Positions 21,327-28,309 of a DNA stretch of 28,309 nt are shown one piece after another. The stretch's first letter is position 1. Every line of letters begins with the position of its first letter. Position numbers and translations under genes: made by a program. Origin of the DNA: Nymphaea colorata (Eukaryota > Streptophyta > Magnoliopsida > Nymphaeales > Nymphaeaceae); contig NW_022204736.1 in NCBI RefSeq assembly GCF_008831285.2, positions 1 to 28,309 on the forward strand, in the 5' to 3' direction. Under the pieces are notes generated by a model. It saw only the letters and a list, made by a program, of their open reading frames with translations, ran no database searches and was not told where the DNA came from.

Positions 21327-24300
21327 TCATTTCTTGCAGATCTTCGGCAACTCAAAACCGATCTGGTTTGATTGCTTTATCGGGTAAAACTACTCAGGAA
21401 AGACAGAATGCACCAAACGCTTCTTCCTCAATTTTTTACGCTATAATTCGCTAGCCTTCTTCTACTCAGCCAACGGGTCGTCCTATACTGGCTTTTATTA
21501 TACTTTTACCAGTGCCTCAGATGTCTGACTCTTGTATGTGGGCTCACGGGAATGGTATTCCTGAATTGATTTCTTGAGGACCTACTTCATCGGCTGGTCG
21601 GAGTCGAAATTGATAGAGAATTCCTTTATCTCTGTCTTGAGGGTGGGAGCAGCAGGGGGCGAGACCTGGAGGGGTCCCTGAAGGAACGGTGCTTCTCGTA
21701 CTCCCTAAACCCGCGCTTAATGCTGCCGATGCCCTTCTTGAGGAACTCCTTCTAGAAGTTGGAAGAAGAGCTCTTGAAATGCTCCCTCACGCGGTCGTGC
21801 TTGCGCGTCTTCTCCTGCTATAGTATGCTGCGGGCATCGTCTATCAGTCTCACCCGGTCTTCGCTCTCTCTCTGAATCGACCTGCGCAGGTTGGTCAAAT
21901 TCTACGTTTCTGGAGGCTGATGGAGGCGATGTTCTTCTTGTGGGCGCCTTGATCTCCTCTATCTTTTCCCTCTTCTCCCTCAGCACGTCTACTTCCGCCT
22001 GCCAGCGCATGGACTCCCTCACTTCCGTCGCAATGATCGGGTAGACTTCCTTGTCGAAGCGGTCGTAGCTGTCGCTCTTGCGGTAGCTCTGCAGGCGGTT
22101 CAGGGAACGGTGGTGGTGGGAAGGCTCCCATCCAGGATGGAGTGGGACTGGTCGGTGCTCAGGATCTTGCCGTAGGCTGCAGAGTCCCTGTTGTTGGAAG
22201 GGACTGGCTCGACTTCATCAAGCGAGATGATGTTTCTGGATATTTTGGAGGCGATTTCGACAGCATTTTCCTCGTCGTACCTTTTGGAGGCTTTGCGGGC
22301 GAGGTAGAACTGCTTGAGGTGGAGGTTCATCGGATGCTTTCGCTGCGTTGGTAGTTGGGCTCCTTGATGAACAGAGTGCAGGACACGTCATTTTTAACGA
22401 TGAAGTACTTGATCCTCACAGTCAGCGCTCCATCCACCATCGCCAGCTAGGAAGCGAATGACCCCTGAGACCGACTCGCCTACACTTCTTCGACAAAGAG
22501 GCCGATTCCAAGGAAGTAGAGGCTCATGCTTGTCGTGGGAGTCGTAGACCATGCTGACGATGCGATTTTGGTTCAGTTCAGCAATCAGATCGACTATGTA
22601 CTGGGTAGGGACGTTGGGAGCTTCCCTCGAGCGTATAAACTGGTGGTTGATCATGCGGTAGGTCTTGAGAGCCAGGATGAACTTGCGGTTGAGAGCCTCC
22701 TCAATCGATTCATAGCTGAACCGGACATACTTCACTCCCTTGCTGTCAGTCACCTTGCTCACCTCCCTCACCTCCTTGAACAAAATCTACAGGATTGACG
22801 ATCGGCCGCTCCTCTTCTTCTCTATCGGAGATACTCAAAGGAGAGACCCATGTAGGAAGGGTAAGGCTTGCGCTCAGCGTGGAACAAGATCCTGCTGGAA
22901 CCGATCGAGTTCTTGGTGACTGAGAAGCAGGACTGCTGGAAGAGGATGGCGAAGTTGATAGACTGGTTCTCCTTGTATGTGGAGTAGGCTTCAATTGCCT
23001 ATAGCTGGCTCATCTCCAGCGTAATTTCGGTATTCCTCTGCCCCTTGAGATAGTGCGCCACTTAAAGCAAGAACTTGCGGCGATGCAGGAAGGGAAGCCG
23101 GCGCACCCACCTCTGGATCTTAATCGCGCTCTCCTTCTCCTTTATCTTCAGGAAAGCATTCACGCTCTTCCTTACCTTGTAGCCTCTCCACAATCGCTGG
23201 ATGCTAATCGCCGCCCTCAATCGGTCAGCCAAGCCTTAAAGGATAAAGGGTAGCTCGCAGGAAGCATCGTTCTGCAGGGCTCTCATGGCCCGCCAGTATT
23301 GCTTCTTCACGATTGAGAAAAGTTCCTCCTTCTACATCTGGGGGAGGACGAAGTGGCGGTAGCGTTCCTCCCTCTTGATCAGTTTTTCCTGGCTGTGGAT
23401 GAACCTGTTCTTGTTGATCCTGTACTATTAGCACATCTTGAGACTGATTTCCTTGGGGATGGCTTTGCGGGGAAGAGTGGCAGCGTGCTTTCTGATGACC
23501 AGCTGCTGGTGCCATTGGAGCAGGAAGGGAAGCCGGCGGGCGCGACTGAGGGGGGTGCCGGTGATGCTGGTGGGGTGCCTGAGGATAAGGGTCGCTGGTA
23601 TTTCTTCGAAGTGGATGCCCCTAAGCAGACAGAACTCTCTGCTCAGGAACACCCTTCCGCTCTCCACCACTGCCCTAACGCACCTCCAGAAGTGGCAATT
23701 CGCCCACAAAAGACACCTAATCTTCATTTCGGGAGGCCTCTTCTTCCCCTTCTTTTCTTCTTACTCCCCAGTCATTTCCTGCAGCGTCTGTTTGTACTCC
23801 TTGAGGCTGGACTGGGCGGGGAGAAGTTGTTCCTGTGGTGGTTTGGGATTGCTATTTTTCCACTTCCTCTGGGTGATTCTGCGCCAGTGCCTCCACCACC
23901 GCTGGATCTTGACGATGGGATTAGCGTTGAGGTAGGCCTTCCTGACGATCACCAACTACTGGATTAGCATCTGGATGTAAATCTTAGAGTGTGGCTCCTG
24001 AGCGTTCGGCTGGGGGGTGGATACGAGTGGAAAGGCCAAAACGGGTACGCTTCTCTCCTGCAGACTGAAATCAGGGTTGCGCTAATCCAGTCGTACTGGT
24101 TTATCATCCATCAGCATGAGCGACGGCATCTAGTTGATGAAGAAGTGTCTCGCCTTGGCCTACTCCAGCGGATTGCCGAACAGCGTCAAATAGTGGAGAG
24201 ATTGCGACTAGGTGTAGGAGTGAGTACTTCAGTCACTGGCAGGACCAATTTGATGCTGGTGAACTTATTGTAGTGTAGGAAGAGTGTGCGCAGCTGCGGG

Positions 24301-24497
24301 AAGGGCTTGAAGGAGAATCCGGGCGGGAACGCGGTCAACTTATTGTAGGAGAGATCGATCTTGATGAGGCGGGTGAAGCTGGAAATCAGGTAGAAGTCCT
24401 TGAGAGTGGCCCTGCTCTCACTCAGGATCAATACCTTCACCTTCTATGGCTATTTTATCACCTAAAGCTAGTTTCCTGAACGACGAGGACTCGACAT
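21327..24497 (-). CDS. LRR and IQ-motif protein (LRRIQ type)
   Basis: About 1,050 codons. Start ATG at 24497-24495 (MSSPRRSGNELEVIKEPEKV). Leucine-rich repeats fill the first 130 residues: LIKIDLSYNKLTAFPPG, LRTLFLHYNKFTSIKL, then across a 20-nt intron LHYLTLFGNPLEEAKARHFF, a cap typical of SDS22/LRRIQ proteins. Calmodulin-binding IQ motifs follow: IVKIQRWWRHWRRITQRKW, AISIQRLWRGYKVRKS, AIKIQRWVRRLPFLHRRKF and weaker ones. The second half holds a non-IQ helical region (VKYVRFSYESIEEALNRKFI, PTQYIVDLIAELNQNRIVSM), a coiled or disordered stretch, and a Lys-rich end (ERKKLRKKRLVHSVFPEEFY) to TGA 21327-21329. The architecture fits the LRRIQ3-like group, often linked to cilia and calmodulin; the precise orthologue is uncertain. 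Many one-base frame breaks lie inside. Divergent from the Rab gene. Confidence 0.83.
24208..24227 (-). other. 20-nt intron of the LRR/IQ gene
   Basis: On the minus strand it begins GTACTC and ends CCTAG. Its removal joins SIKLVLPVTE to SQSLHYLTLFGNPLEEAK, restoring a textbook last LRR and cap. Confidence 0.88.
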
Positions 24498-24700
24498 CAC
24501 CCTGTAATGTTTCTATAATAATATGGGCATACCCATACCCATTCACCATCGGAAAAACATAACTTATTTGCTCAAATTGCAATAAAGATATCCGAAGCTC
24601 AGGGTACGGATCCTGGGAAATAAATGAGCTGAAAGGATAAACTGATATGTAAGTGGTTTCGTTGTGAGGTTATCTGATATAATACTATAGCTTCCTTAAC
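24498..24700. promoter_or_regulatory. Divergent promoter region between LRR/IQ and Rab genes
   Basis: 203 bp between opposed start codons. No motif is identified apart from a short TATAATACTATAG segment (24678-24690) 11 bp before the Rab ATG, which could be a TATA-like element. Confidence 0.4.
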
Positions 24701-25398
24701 ATGGACGACAACATCAACTTCAAAATCATCGTACTCGGCAATCAGGGTACCCCCGCATCTACTTAGGCGTTGGCAAATCCAGCCTCATTAATCGATACAT
24801 CAAGGGCGAGTTTTCAGACCAATATAACGTGACGGTTGGAGTGGAGTACGCTTCCAAGATGGTGGTGGTATAGAACAAGGCAACAGTCCGACTGCAAATA
24901 TGGGACACAGTACTCCTGTAATTACCGAGGCAGGACAATAGCTTTTCCGAGCAGTGGTGCGTTCCTTTTACCGCGGGATCTCAGCAGTCTATTTATTATA
25001 CGGCATCGACAACGCTAAAAGCTTCCAGAACTCAAATGCTGGATGAGAGAGGTGCAGGAACACGCCATTAGGAAGTAGTCATATTCCTGATCGGATCGAG
25101 AGCAGACCTAGCAGAGAATAGGGAGGTTAGCAGAGAAGAAGCTGCTGTGTTCCTGAAGGAAATCAATGGAGCCTTCTACGTGGAGACCAGCTCCAAAACT
25201 GGATAAAACATCGAAGCAGTATATCCCATTTCATGCAGCTTTTTAAACGGGCGCTTAGTACTGTATAAGAAGTACGTATCGAATGGCTCTTTTCGAAACT
25301 TGGTGCGTCCTGTGCTGGCTTCGGGATCCAGCGTGCAAAGTAGCCAAATAATTCGTAAAAATTCGCAATAATAAAACAAGAAGAAGAAGTGCTGCTGA
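24701..25398 (+). CDS. Rab-family small GTPase with altered base-recognition motif
   Basis: Membrane-traffic GTPase of about 219 residues after two 20-nt introns. G1 reads VLGNQ-GVGKSSLINRY (the first intron splits it), the effector loop is YNVTVGVEYASK, and G3 is IWDTAGQE, with the second intron after WDT and Glu written TAG (24939-24941). RAVVRSFYRGISAVYLLYGI follows as in Rab2/4/14-like proteins. G4 is IGSRADL where the family has NKxD, i.e. Ser-Arg replaces Asn-Lys; G5 is ETSSKTGEN. The C-terminus is Lys-rich and ends KKKKCC, a double-cysteine geranylgeranylation signal, directly before TGA 25396-25398. One-base frame breaks at CC 25025-25026, GG 25071-25072 and CCC 25225-25227 are repaired to give SFPELKCWM, AIREVVIFLIG and VYPHFMQLFKRAL; a further frame change is needed near 25265. 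Confidence 0.88.
24747..24766 (+). other. 20-nt intron 1 of the Rab gene, inside the P-loop codons
   Basis: Begins GTACCC and ends CTTAG. Removing exactly these 20 bases gives the invariant GxxxxGKS loop (GNQGVGKSS); no other cut does. Confidence 0.95.
24910..24929 (+). other. 20-nt intron 2 of the Rab gene, inside the switch II codons
   Basis: Begins GTACTC and ends CCGAG. Removal joins WDT to AGQE, the G3 motif. Confidence 0.95.
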
Positions 25399-25453
25399 TG
25401 TTTGCTACTTCCCTTAGGATAGTTTACGATAGATAAAATAGACTCGTCGACGA

Positions 25454-26681
25454 TCAGGGGGAACTATTTGTGTTGTTGGTGCCGTTGGCTGGTGGATTGT
25501 GGGTGCTGTTGAAAAGGGGACGATGGTATTGGTGCACACTCCGCAGGTATTGTTGCCCCGCATGATGAAGTAGCCGTTTTTTCCCCAGGAGGAGCCCCAA
25601 CTGTTGCGCACGATCCACTCCTGCTTGTCCGTCTGCCCCACGATGGTGATCGCGTGGTTGAATGGCTCCTTGGGACAGTTCCTGAAGCGTTTGTCTCCAT
25701 CTAGGTGTACAGGCTGAGCTCTCCGCCGGCGATCATGGCAGCCACCACGTTGCCCTTGCTCAGCTCCACCTGGATGGCCTGGCAGTTCTCCTTGGGCAGC
25801 GTCCTGAAGCCGTCGATCTTGTACTTCTTGATCTTGGGATTGTCGACGATTTCCTGCCTGCAGGGGAAGGAGTGGCCGTTCTTGGAGCGGTAGGGGTAGG
25901 AGTCCTGCTCGACCAGTCCCACCTTCATCGCGTACTCAATCCCTTGGTGATGTTGCCCGAAGTGCAGCCGTCCACTGATTCGTCCTCCGAGGAACAGTCG
26001 ATCAGCTGCTGCTATGACAGCTTGACGCTGATGTTCAACTCCTTACGGTATAGGTATTCGATGGTGGCGGTGATGGGGAAGGAGTAGCAGGATCCGCATC
26101 GATACTGGTTGGCAGCTGGCGCAAAATACTCCCTAAATTGCATCAAAGGTACGTGTAGTTATAGGCTTTTTCTAGGATTTATGGGTCGACATCCTCGCCG
26201 ACCTGTTTTTGCTCCTCCTCCTTCGAGTTGGGGAGAGAGGCGTAGTTCTTGGCGTACTGTATGGCTTTGACCACTTTGAAAACTCCCAGCAATTCATTGA
26301 AGGTGATGGAGTCGAACTGGTGGGTGGACTCAGCGTAGAACTTCTTGCCCTTGGCCACTCCGTTCTTGGCGACATCCACCATCTGCTTGTAGTAATAGTA
26401 GGCGCGGTATCCCTCCTCGTCCAGCCCGATATCTACTTCACGCCTGCGCTTGAACGGTACTTGAAGAGACGCTTCGCTCGCACCAGAGCATTCTCCAAAT
26501 TGATGCTCACCAGCATGATCAGAAACACGATAAGCACCACGACCAGCACTCCCTTTGCCACCTTACTCGCGCTGAGCCTCCTGCCGATCCTGCCGACCCG
26601 TCCGATGAGGGAGCCATCGTCGACTGGCATTACGTTGATATCTGCAGCGGAGGGCTGTTCTGCGGCTGCACCGTTCTCCAT
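25454..26681 (-). CDS. Membrane-anchored papain-family (C1A) cysteine protease
   Basis: Cathepsin-like endopeptidase precursor of about 400 residues. N-terminal cytosolic part, then one hydrophobic segment GVLVVVLIVFLIMLVS (about residues 44-60), which suggests a type II signal anchor instead of a cleaved signal peptide. The propeptide contains HQFDSITFNELLGVF (an inhibitor-domain-like helix). The mature domain carries YRCGSCYSF with the catalytic Cys (codon 26087-26089; Tyr where most have Trp), LSEQQLIDCS (Glu written TAG, 26012-26014), GLVEQDSYPY, NHAITIVG (catalytic His) and RNSWGSSWGKNGYF (catalytic Asn), so the triad is complete. One 20-nt intron (26133-26152) removes an in-frame TGA. 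The usual P-x-S-x-D-W-R start of the mature enzyme is not evident. Frame breaks lie near 25960 and 26430. The C-terminus is uncertain: TGA 25454-25456 is reached by one frame change in a Thr/Pro/Asn-rich tail. Confidence 0.88.
26133..26152 (-). other. 20-nt intron of the cysteine protease gene
   Basis: On the minus strand it begins GTACCT and ends TTTAG and contains a TGA in the reading frame. Removal joins ILEKAYNYT to EYFAPAANQYRCGSC. Confidence 0.9.
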
Positions 26682-26738
26682 TATAAGTTATGATTCATTC
26701 AAACTCCGCATTGCCACTCCATAATAAATAAAATTAAC
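26682..26738. promoter_or_regulatory. 57-bp bidirectional promoter region
   Basis: Only 57 bp separate the start codons of the protease (minus) and the MGCGAS protein (plus). Both 5' leaders and any core promoters must fit here or overlap coding sequence. It is AT-rich toward the plus-strand gene. Confidence 0.55.
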
Positions 26739-27294
26739 ATGGGCTGTGGCGCATCCGCTGCCGGACAAACCCCTATGCACCCGCTCCCCTAGCCAACGCG
26801 CAGAACGCTCCTCCCTCTCCCGGCAAGTAAAGCCCCAAGAAGAACAGGAATTAGATGGATGCGTCGATCAGGAATAGCAACTTGAATGCATCCAACAACA
26901 GTAAACTCAATAACTCCAAAGCACCCCCAAGACCAATCCTCCCCCTGCCAAAAATAACGAAAAACCATCATAAAAGAATGCTCTGACCAGCTCACAGAGA
27001 AGCATAAAGGAAGAAAAGAAGAGCGCCAACGAAAAAGAGGAGAAAACCAGCAGCAAGATAATCCCAAAAGAAGAGAAGAAGAGCAACTAGAGGGCAAAAT
27101 CATAGCCGAAATCTCTGAGGGACAGCACGACTTCACTCCAAAACGTAGCCGTCAGTCCGAGCAAGGTCAAGCTTTAAATCCAGGAAATGCCAGAAAATGC
27201 AGAGGAGGATCGCCACCTCAGGGCCACCAAGAGCAAAAAGAAAAAAGGCGTCGATGCCAAATTGCAGGAATTTATGAAGATCTATGGAGTATGA
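26739..27294 (+). CDS. Small N-myristoylation-type protein, function unknown
   Basis: About 185 residues from ATG 26739 to TGA 27292-27294. The N-terminus MGCGASAAG carries Gly2 and a Ser at position 6, a good N-myristoyltransferase site, and Cys3 a likely S-acylation site, so a dual lipid anchor at a membrane (often ciliary or plasma membrane in protists) is expected. The rest is low-complexity: Asn/Ser/Pro-rich (ANAQNAPPSPGKESPKKNRN, ASIRNSNLNASNNSKLNN) then Lys/Glu/Ser-rich (SIKEEKKSANEKEEKTSSK), ending KKKKGVDAKLQEFMKIYGV. No fold is recognised. Two one-base frame breaks (near 26765 and 26910) were needed to link the segments. It shares a 57-bp upstream region with the protease gene. Confidence 0.75.
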
Positions 27295-27420
27295 ATGATC
27301 TAAAGTTAATTTTTATCCAACAATCAACAACATTAAACACATCCAAACGAGAGAAAATAAAGGGATTTGACTGTTTTGGATGAAGTGAGTGATTATTATT
27401 ATAAAAGTTGTATGCACGGA

Positions 27421-28309
27421 TCAGGGGATGTATATTTTGCTGATGAGGCCGAAGTGGTCAGAAGGCGTCCGGACGATTGAATCCTGTGCAACTTGGAATA
27501 GTGTTCTTCCTCATGAGGCGGAATGGTGAAGTCCCCGATGATGGCGATTTAATGCTATCCCTTTACCTATTTGTTTTTGCTCTTGTAGATGATGTGGTCG
27601 GGCCTCCAGGGGGGAAACTTGGTCGTCGGAGGCATCGTGTATCCACTTTCTCTCATTTCCTCGTTGCTCCACTTGCTGAATGTGCGCTTGCCCACCTTCC
27701 ACACGTCGGTGTAGTCCTTTATGCTCTTGTCCTCCTCCCAGCCGTCAGAAAAGTTGAAATCGCCAGCGATGATGCTCATGTCCATGCCCTTATTGGCCTC
27801 CTCGATTTCCTTGAGCTGGGAGATGCGGTGCGGTTGGCAGTTGAGGCTCTCCAGGTGGACGCAGTTGATGGCCAACTTGTAGGACTCGCTGGTGTTTTGC
27901 TGGGCGAACTCAATGACCGCCGTCAAGTTGCACCGACCCATGCCGGTCATCGCGAAATCCTTCTTGTAGAAACGGCACGGATATTGGAGAGGATGAGCGT
28001 ATCGTACCAGTGCATTTTGGTGATGGGCATGAAGTAGTCATCGCCCTCGAATAGCTTGGCTGACTGGTGCAGCCAGTTGAGGAAATTGCTGTTCACTTAC
28101 TGCAAGCAAATGATATCCGCTTTGAGTCGCGAGTATCTTCATGAGACAGGCATATCTATTTTGTGTATTGTGGTCCTCGAACCAGACGTTGTAGGTCAGC
28201 AAGGTGATGCACTCCGGTTTCAAATAAACTTGGTATTTAATGTTATTGTCGTTGAGGTGTGTCTTAGATTTTAGACCGTATCCAGGAGCTTCATATTTCT
28301 GGCTGAGGT
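27421..28309 (-). CDS. TDP2: TDP2-like endonuclease/exonuclease/phosphatase-family phosphodiesterase, 5' end cut
   Basis: Mg-dependent phosphodiesterase of the EEP superfamily; TDP2 removes tyrosine from 5' DNA ends left by topoisomerase II. Motifs in order: LLTYNVWFED (TDP2 has TWNIDG), ADIICLQEV with the metal-binding Glu written TAA (28097-28099), INCVHLES, IIAGDFNFSD (catalytic AGDxN), YTDVW, WRPDHIIYKS and TPSDHFGLISKIYIP just before TGA 27421-27423. The order and the 'HLES, AGDxN, DVW, PSDHxGL' set fit TDP2 better than APE1 or DNase I types; another EEP nuclease remains possible. Breaks near 27467-27472, 27960 and 28118-28123 are each repaired by one base. Upstream of LKPECITLLTYN the frame stays open to the right edge (EAPGYGLKSKTHLNDNNIKY), so the N-terminus lies outside the window. 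Confidence 0.83.

Noticed and set aside
1-28309. UAR = glutamine (the common ciliate code) or UAR = tyrosine
   Set aside because: First assumption, dropped because UAR falls on invariant Glu in TTxE, AGQE, LSEQQL and LQEV. Tyr would put aromatics in the middle of the charged coiled coil.
1-28309. Programmed ribosomal frameshifting as in Euplotes
   Set aside because: Euplotes shifts +1 at fixed slippery codons before a stop. Here most sites need a missing base restored and share no sequence except a short homopolymer.

Overview
The window is nuclear DNA of a ciliate that reads UAA and UAG as glutamate and uses only UGA as stop (translation table 30). That code is known from peritrich ciliates such as Vorticella, Carchesium and Campanella. 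The inference rests on alignment to invariant Glu residues in five unrelated families: the TTxE motif of a DHHC palmitoyltransferase, AGQE of a Rab GTPase, LSEQQL of a papain-type protease, the metal-binding LQEV of a TDP2-like phosphodiesterase, and the first conserved block of the GRWD1/Rrb1 protein. Every gene end I could place is a TGA. Standard-code ORF calls therefore break these genes into pieces and give long false ORFs on the opposite strand.

Layout: an unidentified helix-rich gene (+, about 399-1440); a metallophosphoesterase (+, about 1820-4588); a DHHC palmitoyltransferase (+, 4783-5538); a long coiled-coil protein with a C-terminal CaaX box (-, 5631-8230); a disordered 809-residue protein (+, 8600-11029); an importin-7/8-type karyopherin (+, 11365-14589); COPII coat subunit SEC31 (-, 14607-17819); a short ENTH/VHS-like protein (+, 18030-18734); a small unidentified basic protein (-, 18787-19443); the ribosome-biogenesis WD40 protein GRWD1/Rrb1 (-, 19609-21244); an LRR plus IQ-motif protein (-, 21327-24497); a Rab-like GTPase (+, 24701-25398); a membrane-anchored papain-type protease (-, about 25454-26681); a small N-myristoylation-type protein (+, 26739-27294); and a TDP2-like phosphodiesterase (-, 27421 to the right edge, cut).

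The gene order is compact: two convergent genes stop 17 bp apart, and one divergent pair of start codons is separated by 57 bp. Ten introns could be placed against conserved protein or frame, and every one is exactly 20 nt, GT-AG and begins GTA. Many genes also show isolated frame breaks at short homopolymers, mostly one base missing; I take these for consensus errors, not pseudogene decay.

The gen set is ordinary eukaryotic housekeeping with a membrane-traffic and lipid-anchor flavour (SEC31, Rab, ENTH-like, DHHC enzyme, CaaX and myristoyl proteins). I see no mobile element, CRISPR array, tRNA or rRNA gene, or telomeric repeat. The left 4.7 kb is clearly AT-richer than the rest.
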